A stretch of DNA of 64,000 nucleotides, from contig NZ_JAPWKB010000013.1 of the NCBI RefSeq assembly GCF_028283785.1, positions 248,001 through 312,000 of the forward strand. The letters run 5' to 3'. How positions within the stretch are numbered: position 1 is the stretch's first letter; each line of letters opens with the position of its first letter. The translations under genes were made by a program, and so were the position numbers. The notes beneath the pieces are model-generated. The model was not told where the DNA came from, did no database searches, and saw nothing but the letters and a program-made list of their open reading frames with translations. Source of the stretch: Paraburkholderia sp. Lineage in GTDB: Bacteria > Pseudomonadota > Gammaproteobacteria > Burkholderiales > Burkholderiaceae. Below, piece by piece: positions 1-7,991 of this stretch.

Positions 1-381
1 GGCGAAATCGCGACGCGGCAACATACGCCGAAGGTCGCGTTCGTCGCGAAGCCGGCCGCGTACGTCGCGTCGAGCGGCAAGGCCGTGAGCGCGGGCGATG
101 TCGATCTGCTGGTCCGCGCGATGTCGATGGGCAAGCTGCATCACGCGATGATGGGCACGGCAGCGGTCGCGATCGGCACCGCCGCTGCAATCCCCGGCAC
201 GCTGGTGAATCTCGCTGCGGGCGGCGGCGAGCGTCAGTCGGTGCGCTTCGGCCATCCGTCGGGCACCTTGCGGGTCGGCGCCGAGGCGAATGTCGTCGAG
301 GGTGAATGGGCCGTGAAAAAGGCCATCATGAGCCGCAGTGCGCGTGTGCTGATGGAAGGCTGGGTGCGCGTGCCGGGCTGA
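1..381 (+). CDS. prpF: 2-methylaconitate cis-trans isomerase PrpF, C-terminal part (5' end outside window)
   Basis: The frame is open from base 1 and ends at 381, giving about 126 residues that match the end of PrpF. The run KLHHAMMGTAAVAIGTAAAIPG, the stretch around GHPSG and the ending SRSARVLMEGWVRVP are typical of the family. PrpF isomerises 2-methylaconitate in the 2-methylcitrate route of propionate breakdown and acts in the cytoplasm. The rest of the gene, and presumably prpC and acnD, lie to the left of the window. Nothing in the visible part looks damaged. The family call rests on recalled sequence features, not on a search. Confidence 0.85.
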   Translation, partial: GEIATRQHTPKVAFVAKPAAYVASSGKAVSAGDVDLLVRAMSMGKLHHAMMGTAAVAIGTAAAIPGTLVNLAAGGGERQSVRFGHPSGTLRVGAEANVVEGEWAVKKAIMSRSARVLMEGWVRVPG

Positions 382-560
382 TTCGTCAGCCTTGCGTTCG
401 GGCTCCGGCAGCGCGTGCGAATCCGCGATTCGCAGCAACCGGCGATTTCGCGCTTGAAACTGCGGGTTAAGTTTTCTACGCTTCTCGTATCAGGGATGCG
501 TATAAAGATTCCGCCGTCAATGCTCGTAGCCGGATGTCCTGAACGCACAGCGGAGTGAAC

Positions 561-2003
561 ATGTACAGCGAAAGTGCCGTTGTTCTTGCTCGCATACAGT
601 TCGCGTTTACCGTCGGTTTTCATATTCTCTTTCCCGCCATCACGATCGGCCTCGCGAGCTTTCTCGCGGTGCTCGAAGCGCTCTGGCTGAAGAGCGGGCA
701 AGAGGCGTATCGCGATCTCTACCATTTCTGGTCGAAGATCTTCGCCGTCAACTTCGGCATGGGCGTGGTGTCGGGCCTCGTGATGGCCTATCAGTTCGGC
801 ACTAACTGGAGCCGCTTCTCGTACTTTGCTGGCGGTATTACCGGCCCGCTGCTCACTTACGAAGTCCTGACCGCGTTCTTTCTCGAAGCGGGTTTCCTCG
901 GCGTGATGCTGTTCGGCTGGAATCGCGTCGGACGCGGCCTGCATTTCTTCGCGACCGCGATGGTCGCGCTCGGCACGCTGGTGTCGACGTTCTGGATTCT
1001 CGCGTCGAACAGCTGGATGCAGACGCCGCAAGGCTACAAGGTGATCGACGGTCGCGCGATTCCGGTGGACTGGTTCGCGGTCATCTTCAATCCGTCGTTT
1101 CCGTTCCGGCTTGCGCATATGGCGATCGCCGCGTTTCTCGCGACGGCGTTCTTCGTCGGCTCGTCGGCGGCATGGCATCTGCTGCGCGGCCGCGACAATC
1201 AGGCGATCCGCACGATGCTGTCGATGTCGATGTGGATGGCGTTGATCGTCGCGCCGATCCAGGCCGTGGTCGGCGATGCGCACGGCCTCAATACGCTCGA
1301 ACATCAACCGGCGAAAATCGCCGCGATCGAAGGGCATTGGGAAAATATTCCGGGTCAGCCCACGCCGCTGATTCTGGTCGGCTGGCCCGATATGAAAGCC
1401 GAAGTGACGCGTTACGCGATCGAGATTCCGGTGCTGGGCAGCGTGATTCTCACGCACAGCTTCACTAAACAGGTGCCTGCGCTGAAAGAGTTTCCCGCGC
1501 AGGACCGCGCCAATTCGACGGTGGTGTTCTGGACGTTCCGGATCATGGTCGGGATGGGCATGCTGATGATCCTCGCGGGCCTGTGGAGCCTCGCGTTGCG
1601 TCTGCGCGGCGGTGGCGGGCTGTACCGGTCGCGGCTGTTCCTGACGCTGATCCAGTGGATGGGGCCGGTCGGGTTGATCGCGTTGATCGCCGGGTGGATC
1701 ACGACTGAAATGGGGCGTCAGCCGTGGGTGATCTACGGCGTGATGCGTACGCCCGATGCGTCGTCGCCGCAGAGCACCGCGCAGATGGGTTTGAGTCTTG
1801 CACTGTTCGTGGTGGTCTACTTTTCGGTGTTCAGTCTGGGCGTGATGTATATGTTGCGCCTCGTCCGCAAAGGCCCGATCACCGACGAAGGCAAGCTGTC
1901 GACCGCCGGCGGTCCAGGACAGAAACGCACGGCCGCGCGCCCGCTGTCGGCCGCCGACGACGATCACGACGGCGGCAGCGGTTCCGCGCCGCACGGGAGT
2001 TGA
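561..2003 (+). CDS. cydA: Cytochrome bd-type quinol oxidase subunit I (CioA/CydA)
   Basis: This 480-residue integral membrane protein is the haem-bearing subunit of a bd-type terminal oxidase, which oxidises quinol and reduces oxygen to water. The N-terminus has RIQFAFTVGFHILFP with His21 as the likely haem ligand. The C-terminal half has the family signature GWITTEMGRQPWVIYG. The quinol loop looks short, as in cyanide-insensitive CIO-type enzymes. I chose the ATG at 561 because a GGAG lies 5 bases upstream; a GTG two codons earlier is in frame but has no such spacing. Subunit II starts 2 bases after the stop, so the genes form one operon. Confidence 0.95.
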   Translation: MYSESAVVLARIQFAFTVGFHILFPAITIGLASFLAVLEALWLKSGQEAYRDLYHFWSKIFAVNFGMGVVSGLVMAYQFGTNWSRFSYFAGGITGPLLTYEVLTAFFLEAGFLGVMLFGWNRVGRGLHFFATAMVALGTLVSTFWILASNSWMQTPQGYKVIDGRAIPVDWFAVIFNPSFPFRLAHMAIAAFLATAFFVGSSAAWHLLRGRDNQAIRTMLSMSMWMALIVAPIQAVVGDAHGLNTLEHQPAKIAAIEGHWENIPGQPTPLILVGWPDMKAEVTRYAIEIPVLGSVILTHSFTKQVPALKEFPAQDRANSTVVFWTFRIMVGMGMLMILAGLWSLALRLRGGGGLYRSRLFLTLIQWMGPVGLIALIAGWITTEMGRQPWVIYGVMRTPDASSPQSTAQMGLSLALFVVVYFSVFSLGVMYMLRLVRKGPITDEGKLSTAGGPGQKRTAARPLSAADDDHDGGSGSAPHGS

Positions 2004-2005
2004 GC

Positions 2006-3013
2006 ATGGGCGTCGATCTGACCGTGATATGGGCGTTGATCATCGTGTTCGGCGTGATGATGTATGTCGTGATGGATGGTTTCGATCTCGGCATCGGCAT
2101 CCTGTTTCCGTTCGTCAAGGACAAGGAAGAGCGCGACGTGATGATGAATACCGTCGCCCCGGTCTGGGACGGCAACGAAACCTGGCTCGTGCTCGGCGGC
2201 GCGGGTCTGTTCGGCGCCTTTCCGCTCGCGTATTCGGTCGTGTTGAGCGCGCTGTATCTGCCGCTGATCTTCATGCTGATGGGGCTGATTTTCCGCGGCG
2301 TCGCATTCGAGTTCCGCTTCAAGGCGAAGGAGCGTTCGCGACACGTGTGGGACAAGGCGTTTATCGGCGGATCGCTGGTGGCGACGTATTTTCAGGGCGT
2401 CGTGCTGGGCGCATTTATCGACGGCATTCCCGTCGTCGATCATCAGTTCGCGGGCGGCTCGCTCGACTGGTTCCGGCCGTTTCCGCTGTTTTGCGGTGTC
2501 GCGCTGGTGGTCGGTTATGCGCAACTCGGCTGCACGTGGCTGATCATGAAAACGGAAGGGCGCTTGCAGCAACAGATGCACGATCACGCGCGCGTGCTGG
2601 CGTGGGCGTTGCTCGGGATGATCGGCATCATCAGTGTGTGGACGCCGCTGTCGCATCCGGAGATTGCGCAGCGCTGGTTCCGTCTGCCGAACCTGATTTT
2701 CTTTCTGCCGGTTCCGGTGCTCGTGATACTCGGCTTTTTCGCGGTGTTGCGAGAGATCGCACGCGGCGCCACCGCGACGCCGTTCCTGCTGACCTTGATG
2801 GTGGTGTTTCTCGGCTATAGCGGACTGGGAATCAGTCTGTGGCCGTATATCATTCCGCCTTCCGTGACCTTGTGGGATGCGGCGTCCGCGCCGGAAAGCC
2901 AGGGGTTTTCGCTGGTCGGCGCGCTGTTCATCCTGCCGTTCATCCTCGGTTATTCCGCGTGGAGCTACTACGTGTTTCGCGGCAAGGTGAAAGTGGGCGA
3001 AGGCTATCACTGA
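2006..3013 (+). CDS. cydB: Cytochrome bd-type quinol oxidase subunit II (CydB)
   Basis: This 335-residue membrane protein is the second subunit of the bd oxidase. Its N-terminal segment VVMDGFDLGIGILFPF and the following VAPVWDGNETWLVLGG are characteristic of CydB, which packs against subunit I. The start ATG follows the cydA stop by 2 bases and has GGGAGT upstream, so translation is probably coupled. About eight to nine hydrophobic segments are visible. A 55-codon frame of the DUF2474 type follows after 13 bases, which fits a three-gene cio operon. Confidence 0.95.
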   Translation: MGVDLTVIWALIIVFGVMMYVVMDGFDLGIGILFPFVKDKEERDVMMNTVAPVWDGNETWLVLGGAGLFGAFPLAYSVVLSALYLPLIFMLMGLIFRGVAFEFRFKAKERSRHVWDKAFIGGSLVATYFQGVVLGAFIDGIPVVDHQFAGGSLDWFRPFPLFCGVALVVGYAQLGCTWLIMKTEGRLQQQMHDHARVLAWALLGMIGIISVWTPLSHPEIAQRWFRLPNLIFFLPVPVLVILGFFAVLREIARGATATPFLLTLMVVFLGYSGLGISLWPYIIPPSVTLWDAASAPESQGFSLVGALFILPFILGYSAWSYYVFRGKVKVGEGYH

Positions 3014-3026
3014 GCGCCACGCCGAT

Positions 3027-3194
3027 ATGGACCGACTCCACTCTCCCAATTCACGCGATCCGGCAGCAGGCAGCCCGTTCTGGAAGCGCTGCGCGTGGCT
3101 GGTCGGCATCTGGTTTGCCAGCGTGTCGGTCGTGCTGATCGTCGTCGAGTTGCTGAAGTTATTCATGGCGGCGGCGGGTCTGAAGACGCACTGA
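3027..3194 (+). CDS. Small single-pass membrane protein, DUF2474-like, associated with bd oxidase
   Basis: A 55-residue frame begins 13 bases after cydB. Residues 1-18 are polar. A Trp-Lys-Arg stretch follows, then one membrane span (roughly residues 24-42, WLVGIWFASVSVVLIVV). Proteins of the DUF2474 family are short, have a conserved W..R..WL..IW..SV pattern, and are found immediately after CIO-type cydAB genes, so both form and place fit. By analogy with CydX the peptide may stabilise the oxidase; that is inference. There is no strong ribosome-binding site, so translation may depend on cydB. It is easily missed because of its length. Confidence 0.75.
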   Translation: MDRLHSPNSRDPAAGSPFWKRCAWLVGIWFASVSVVLIVVELLKLFMAAAGLKTH

Positions 3195-3234
3195 CTGCGC
3201 GCTTTCCGCGCCTGTCTTCACATGACGCCAACGC

Positions 3235-3262
3235 ATGCGAGCATGGATCGGCATGCTCGCAT
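3235..3262. repeat. Long palindromic repeat (11-bp stem, 6-base loop)
   Basis: The arms ATGCGAGCATG and CATGCTCGCAT are perfectly complementary and flank the loop GATCGG. It lies between the oxidase operon and the next MFS gene. A near-identical 13-bp version occurs at 10611-10642. No T-run follows, so it is not a classical intrinsic terminator, though it could block exonucleases at the 3' end of the cyd message. Confidence 0.8.
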
Positions 3263-3411
3263 GATCCGAACGCGTTTTCCGCGATTGTCACGTGTGCCAG
3301 CGGTTTTTCATCGCTGCAAGCACATACCGTTTCAAGCCACTTGCACTACACTTGCGAATTTTTGCGCGCGCCATTTGCGACGCCTTCGCGGCGCTTGAAC
3401 CTGACAATCCG

Positions 3412-4647
3412 ATGACAACGCCTTCGCCAGAACCCGAAAATAAAACGAGCTTGTTTCGTCACGCCCCCTTCCAGCGATTCTGGTGCGCGCGCGTATTGTC
3501 GTCCGTATCGTTTCAGATGCTGGCTGTCGCCGTGGGCTGGCATATCTACGCGCTGACGCACAGCGCATTCGCATTGGGTCTGGTCGGCCTCGCACAATTC
3601 CTGCCGATGTTCGCGTTGACGCTGGTAGTCGGCCACGTCGCCGATCGTTACGACCGCCGGAAAATCGCGGCCATCTGTCAGGCGCTCGAAGCCGTTGCAG
3701 CAGCGATATTTCTGTTGGGTACGCTGGGCGGATGGCTCAGTGCGCCGGTGATCTATGTGCTCGCCGCGTCGGTGGGTGCGGCGCGTGCGTTCGAGTCGCC
3801 GTCGATCGCATCGTTGCTGCCGAGCGTCGTGCCGCGCGGAGAGTTGCCGCAAGCCACGGCGTGGGCCACGTCGGCGAATCAGGCTGCGCAGATTCTCGGA
3901 CCTGCATTCGGCGGCTTGCTATACGGGCTTGGCCCGAATGCGGTGTATGTCGCGTGCACGGTCGCGTTCTGCGCTGCGGCTTCGCTGGTGTGGTCGATTC
4001 CGTTACAGGCGAAACCCGCATCGCGTGCGCCGGTCACGCTGGCGTCGGTGTTCTCGGGCATCGCCTTTATCCGTCGCCAGCCGGTGATTCTCGGTGCGCT
4101 ATCGCTCGATCTGTTTGCGGTGCTGTTCGGCGGCGCGACCGCGTTGCTACCGATCTTCGCGCGCGATGTGCTGCACGCAGGGCCGCTCGGCCTCGGCCTG
4201 TTGCGCTCGGCGCCTGCCGTGGGCGCGTTGGCGGGGACCATCTGGCTTGCGCACTTTCCGCTGAAGAAGCGTCCCGGCATGGCGATGTTCGGCGGCGTGA
4301 TCGCGTTCGGCGCGGTGACCGTGGTGTTCGGCCTGTCGCATTCGTTCGTGCTGTCGCTGCTGGCGTTGGCCGCGATGGGGGCATCGGACGTGATCAGCGT
4401 CGTGGTGCGACTGTCGCTGGTCCAGTTGCGCACGCCCGATGAAATGTTGGGCCGCGTGAGTGCCGTGAATGCGTTGTTTATCGGCACGTCCAATCAGCTT
4501 GGCGAGTTCGAGTCGGGAGTGACGGCGGGATGGTGGGGCGCGAGAAACGCGGTACTGGTCGGCGGTTTCGCGACCATCGCGATTGCGCTGCTATGGATGA
4601 AGGTGTTCCCTGCGTTGGCAAAGATCCGCTCGCTCGACGGGAACTGA
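3412..4647 (+). CDS. MFS transporter, EntS-like (MFS_3) family
   Basis: The protein has 411 residues and about twelve hydrophobic segments. An N-terminal RHAPFQRFWCARVLSSVSFQM is typical of EntS-type exporters. The loop GHVADRYDRRKIAA between helices 2 and 3 is the MFS motif A. The family includes siderophore and drug exporters; the substrate here cannot be told. I took the ATG at 3412, where the hydrophilic N-tail begins; the frame stays open upstream to 3292 without family features. There is no clear Shine-Dalgarno sequence. The gene stands alone. Confidence 0.85.
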   Translation: MTTPSPEPENKTSLFRHAPFQRFWCARVLSSVSFQMLAVAVGWHIYALTHSAFALGLVGLAQFLPMFALTLVVGHVADRYDRRKIAAICQALEAVAAAIFLLGTLGGWLSAPVIYVLAASVGAARAFESPSIASLLPSVVPRGELPQATAWATSANQAAQILGPAFGGLLYGLGPNAVYVACTVAFCAAASLVWSIPLQAKPASRAPVTLASVFSGIAFIRRQPVILGALSLDLFAVLFGGATALLPIFARDVLHAGPLGLGLLRSAPAVGALAGTIWLAHFPLKKRPGMAMFGGVIAFGAVTVVFGLSHSFVLSLLALAAMGASDVISVVVRLSLVQLRTPDEMLGRVSAVNALFIGTSNQLGEFESGVTAGWWGARNAVLVGGFATIAIALLWMKVFPALAKIRSLDGN

Positions 4648-4884
4648 GCCCTTGCGGCGGGCGCTCATTCAGGTCGTCAAGTCAATGCTGGTTCGTGCCA
4701 TGCACTCGACAAACCGCGCGCTTTGGCGCCTCATAGTATCGTGCGTCGATCCGGTCCGATGCGTAGAACGGAACCGGACGAACACGATGATGATGTAGCG
4801 CGTCCCCGCTGCGTAATCGCATGAAACGGATGGTGCGGTGCGGCAGGGGCGACGCGGTTTCGATTGATTATCAAGGAGACAATC

Positions 4885-5193
4885 ATGGCAAAACTCGTCG
4901 TACTCTATAAAAATCCCGACGACCCCAACGCTTTCGACGACCACTATTTCACGACGCATATCCAGCTTGCAAAGAAGCTGCCGGGACTGGAGCGGTACGA
5001 AGTCAGTTCCGGGCCGATCAAGGACGTGGGCGGCCAATCCGCGTATTACCTGATCGCCACGCTGCACTTCGCCTGCACCGATGCGATCACCCAGGCGCTC
5101 AATTCTCCAGCCGGGAAGGCGGCCGCCGCAGACCTCCGGAATTTCGCGCAAGCGGGTGCGGAATTGCTGATGTTCGAAACCAAAGACGTGTGA
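4885..5193 (+). CDS. Small EthD-domain protein
   Basis: This 102-residue protein opens with AKLVVLYKNPDDPNAF and a DDHYFTTHIQLAKKLPGL segment. This is the EthD pattern of a small dimeric ferredoxin-like fold, where the His after Tyr-Phe-x-Thr is conserved. Family members are found beside ether- and aromatic-degradation genes or standing alone, and their biochemical role is poorly known. An AAGGAG sits 6 bases before the ATG and fixes the start; an earlier in-frame ATG at 4864 lacks a binding site. The gene appears to be transcribed alone. Confidence 0.8.
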   Translation: MAKLVVLYKNPDDPNAFDDHYFTTHIQLAKKLPGLERYEVSSGPIKDVGGQSAYYLIATLHFACTDAITQALNSPAGKAAAADLRNFAQAGAELLMFETKDV

Positions 5194-5252
5194 CGATGGT
5201 GCGCCAGCGGCGCATCCTGCGTGATTGCATGGTCACTGCCTGAAGGCGGCGC

Positions 5253-5293
5253 GACGCATGCGTGCCGAGCATCGATGCATGCTCGCATGCGTC
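5253..5293. repeat. Composite palindromic repeat, variant with bulge
   Basis: The outer arms GACGCATGCG (5253-5262) and CGCATGCGTC (5284-5293) pair perfectly. Inside, AGCAT and ATGCT pair around the loop CGATGC, with four unpaired bases (TGCC) on the left. It is related to the repeats at 3235 and 10611. Confidence 0.65.
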
Positions 5294-5385
5294 TCGCGCA
5301 TGCCATCTTTCTTTTCCACATTTCGCGTTCTAATACCCTGACTACTGAGCCGGGTTAACGCCGATGACACCGCAAATCCTGTCGA

Positions 5386-5400
5386 TATAGTATTACTATA
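5386..5400. promoter_or_regulatory. AT-rich perfect palindrome, candidate operator of the downstream MFS gene
   Basis: TATAGTA-T-TACTATA is a perfect 15-base palindrome 53 bases before the MFS start at 5454. Its position between repeat and start codon and its contrast with the GC-rich surroundings suggest a repressor site overlapping a promoter. No regulator is assigned; the LysR gene at 6860 is the nearest one. Confidence 0.4.
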
Positions 5401-5408
5401 AATCGTCC

Positions 5409-5425
5409 CATGCGTATAGCGCATG
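5409..5425. repeat. ATGCG-N5-CGCAT family repeat
   Basis: CATGCG-TATAG-CGCATG is a 6-bp inverted repeat with the 5-base spacer seen in all members of this family. This copy lies in the 5' region of the MFS gene rather than behind a stop codon. Confidence 0.7.
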
Positions 5426-5453
5426 TGAGATTCATAACGACACCGGAGACTGC

Positions 5454-6755
5454 ATGGATAGGGAAACCCGCATCGTCAGGCTGATGACGCTCAAGCTGAT
5501 TCCGTTCCTGGTTTTGCTGTACCTCGTGGCCTACGTCGACCGTTCGACGCTCGGTTTTGCGAAGTTGCAGATGAACGCCGATACCGGTATCAGCGACGCC
5601 GCATATGGTCTCGGTGCCGGTCTGTTCTTTATCGGCTATTTCCTGTTCGAAGTGCCCAGCAACGTGTTCCTCGTGAAAGTCGGCGCACGCCGCTGGTTCG
5701 CGCGAATCCTCGTCACGTGGGGCGTGATTACGGTCGCGATGTCGTTGATCAGCGGGCCGTACAGTTTCTATACGCTGCGCTTTCTGCTGGGCGCGGCCGA
5801 AGCCGGGTTTTATCCAGGTGTCGTGTTCTTTCTGGGGCAATGGTTTCCGGCGCGGCATCGCGGCCGGATTTTCGGTCTGTTCCTGCTGTCGCAACCGTTC
5901 GCGTTGATCGTGACAGGGCCGCTCGCAGGCGGACTGCTGGGTATGGAAGGCGTGGCTGGGCTGCATGGCTGGCAATGGCTGTTTATCCTGACCGGCTTGC
6001 CCGCCGTACTGCTTGCATGGCCGACGCTGCGCTTCCTGCCCGATACGCCGTCGCATGCGGCATGGCTCGCCGCCGACGACCGGCGTTGGCTTGAAACGGA
6101 ACTGATCGAAGAGCAGCGTTCGCGAGCGGAGATCAAACACGGCAATCCGCTGGAAGGGTTGAAGGACCCGCGCGTGCTGTTGCTCGCGTTGTATTTTCTT
6201 CCGTATCCGCTGGCGATTTACGGGCTGTCGATGTGGCTGCCGACCATCATCAAGGCATTCGGCGTCAGCAATCTGACGACCGGTTTTCTGTCTGCGATTC
6301 CGTATGTATTCGCGGTTATCGGGCTGCTGACGATTCCGCGCCATTCCGACAAACGCGACGAGCGCATCGTGCATATCGCGTGCTGCGCGGCGCTCGGTGC
6401 GATTGGATTGTTCGTTTCCGCCGCCGCGCAATCGCATGTCGTCCAGTTGGGCGCGCTGTGCTTCACCGCATTCGGTCTGTATGCCGCGCAACCGATCTTC
6501 TGGACCTTGCCGACCCGCTTTCTCGCCGGACCGTCCGCAGCGGCGGGCATTGCGCTGATCAACTCGATCGGCAATCTCGGCGGCTATATCGGACCGTTCG
6601 CGGTCGGCGCGATCAAGCAGCACACGGGCAACCTCGCCGACGGCCTTTACTTTCTGTCGGCGGGCGTATTCGTGCTTGGCGTGGCGCTCAGCTTCGTCGT
6701 GAGAATGCTGGTCGATCCGTCTAGGATGACAGGAACGCAGGCCACCGCCGAGTGA
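5454..6755 (+). CDS. MFS transporter, anion:cation symporter (ACS) family
   Basis: This 433-residue carrier has twelve predicted helices. Its start resembles ACS members such as tartrate or hydroxyphenylacetate carriers: LIPFLVLLYLVAYVDRSTLGFA, then GLGAGLFFIGYFLFEVPSN. The AEAGFYPGVVFFLGQWFP segment with GRIFGLF is also characteristic. Such proteins import organic anions with protons through the inner membrane. CCGGAG upstream of the ATG is an acceptable ribosome-binding site. A LysR gene follows 104 bases later in the same direction and may control this or the next carrier. Confidence 0.85.
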   Translation: MDRETRIVRLMTLKLIPFLVLLYLVAYVDRSTLGFAKLQMNADTGISDAAYGLGAGLFFIGYFLFEVPSNVFLVKVGARRWFARILVTWGVITVAMSLISGPYSFYTLRFLLGAAEAGFYPGVVFFLGQWFPARHRGRIFGLFLLSQPFALIVTGPLAGGLLGMEGVAGLHGWQWLFILTGLPAVLLAWPTLRFLPDTPSHAAWLAADDRRWLETELIEEQRSRAEIKHGNPLEGLKDPRVLLLALYFLPYPLAIYGLSMWLPTIIKAFGVSNLTTGFLSAIPYVFAVIGLLTIPRHSDKRDERIVHIACCAALGAIGLFVSAAAQSHVVQLGALCFTAFGLYAAQPIFWTLPTRFLAGPSAAAGIALINSIGNLGGYIGPFAVGAIKQHTGNLADGLYFLSAGVFVLGVALSFVVRMLVDPSRMTGTQATAE

Positions 6756-6769
6756 TGCGCACAACGCAT
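6755..6769. repeat. ATGCG-N5-CGCAT family repeat at the 3' end of the MFS gene
   Basis: ATGCG-CACAA-CGCAT begins at the last base of the MFS stop codon. The 5-bp arms are perfect and the spacer is again 5 bases. Confidence 0.65.
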
Positions 6770-6859
6770 GCGTGCGCGCCAGTCGGCTGTTCGGGGTATG
6801 GGTGAACGCGATGCCGCCCGTTATCATGGCGGCAATCGAGTTCACCGGCAGCCCTCATC

Positions 6860-7792
6860 ATGCGCATCGCTCCACTTCCGCCGCTTCAATGTCTGATCGC
6901 ATTCGAATCCACCGTGCGGCATGCCAGTTTCACGCGTGCCGCCACGGAACTGCATCTGACGCAAAGTGCAATCAGCCGGCAGATCGCGCAGCTCGAATCG
7001 TTTCTTGGACGCTCGTTGTTCGAGCGCGAGCATCGGTCGCTGCGTCTGACCATTGCAGGTGAGCGTTACGCCAAACATGTGCAGTGGCTGCTAGCGAACT
7101 GCGCCGAAGCCACGCTCGACGTGATGAAGCGCTACGGCGAACAGGAGTTGACCATTGCGTGCTCGTCGGGCGTCGCGGTGCTATGGCTGACGCCGCGACT
7201 TGGCGCATTTCGCGCCGCGCATCCTAACGTGCGCATCAGGATGATCGTCCGTGACGGACTGGCGTCGATGTCGCCCAACGAATTCGATGTCGGCCTGTAC
7301 TTTATCCGGCAGCGCGCCGACGCGCATTTCACCGCACGACGGATCTTCGACGAAGAGGTATTTCCGGTCTGCTCGCCTGGCTATCTCAACGGCCGCATCA
7401 TCACCCCGGCGGAACTGACACGCGAAACCCTGCTGGTTCAGGAAGACGGCCAGCGTCAATGGATGTCGTGGTCGGAGTGGTTCCGGCTGAACGGCACGCA
7501 GATGCCGCGCTCGCCACGCATGGTCGAGGTGAATCACTATCCGCAACTGGTTCAGATGGCGATCATGGGGCAGGGCGTGGTGCTCGGCTGGCGGCACATG
7601 ATCGACGCATGCGTCGATGAAGGCATTCTGGTTCGCGCGACGCGTGAATCCGCAAGTCACGGTGGTGGCTACTACGTGGTGTCGCCGAACGATCGCTCGC
7701 AAAGCCCCGCCGCACGCGCGTTTGCGCGCTGGCTGTTCGAGCAGGCAGCCGAACAGACCGGACAGCCGGTCGCGCTGGAATCCGTCAAATGA
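6860..7792 (+). CDS. LysR-family transcriptional regulator (GcvA-like)
   Basis: The 310-residue protein starts with a winged helix-turn-helix of LysR type: PPLQCLIAFESTVRHASFTRAA, then TQSAISRQIAQLE and FLGRSLFERE. A substrate-binding domain follows from about residue 90. The opening resembles GcvA-type regulators of amino-acid and organic-acid genes. The gene sits between an ACS carrier and the MHS carrier-amidohydrolase pair, all on the same strand, so it probably regulates one of them. The effector cannot be read from the sequence. Confidence 0.9.
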   Translation: MRIAPLPPLQCLIAFESTVRHASFTRAATELHLTQSAISRQIAQLESFLGRSLFEREHRSLRLTIAGERYAKHVQWLLANCAEATLDVMKRYGEQELTIACSSGVAVLWLTPRLGAFRAAHPNVRIRMIVRDGLASMSPNEFDVGLYFIRQRADAHFTARRIFDEEVFPVCSPGYLNGRIITPAELTRETLLVQEDGQRQWMSWSEWFRLNGTQMPRSPRMVEVNHYPQLVQMAIMGQGVVLGWRHMIDACVDEGILVRATRESASHGGGYYVVSPNDRSQSPAARAFARWLFEQAAEQTGQPVALESVK

Positions 7793-7845
7793 GTGGCCAA
7801 TTGACGTGCCGGGATGCGGCGCTATCGCGTCGCATCTGGAAGTTC

Positions 7846-7864
7846 GCATGCGCTACACGCATGC
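7846..7864. repeat. ATGCG-N5-CGCAT family repeat, full 7-bp arms
   Basis: GCATGCG-CTACA-CGCATGC lies 54 bases behind the LysR stop and before the MHS carrier. A further ATGCATGC follows directly. Confidence 0.75.
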
Positions 7865-7991
7865 ATGCATGCAAATCTTTCGTTTCGAAAAAAAACAGGT
7901 TGTCTGTCAGGATCGGCGTTATGCAAGAAAAACGCGCCGTCGGCGTACCCGCCGCGCATCTTCGACAGACCCGCCCGAAAGGAAAGAGACC

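Larger units (their letters stand above)
5194..5453. other. Intergenic region with repeats and operator-like palindrome
   Basis: These 260 bases carry no credible gene. They hold an interrupted long palindrome (5253-5293), a short AT-rich perfect palindrome (5386-5400) and an ATGCG-N5-CGCAT type repeat (5409-5425). The last two are close to the start of the following MFS gene. Confidence 0.6.

Noticed and set aside
234..1994. Long open frame antisense to cydA
   Set aside because: It overlaps a clear cydA gene, is rich in Arg/His/Gln as expected of the complement of GC-rich codons, and has no start signal or domain.
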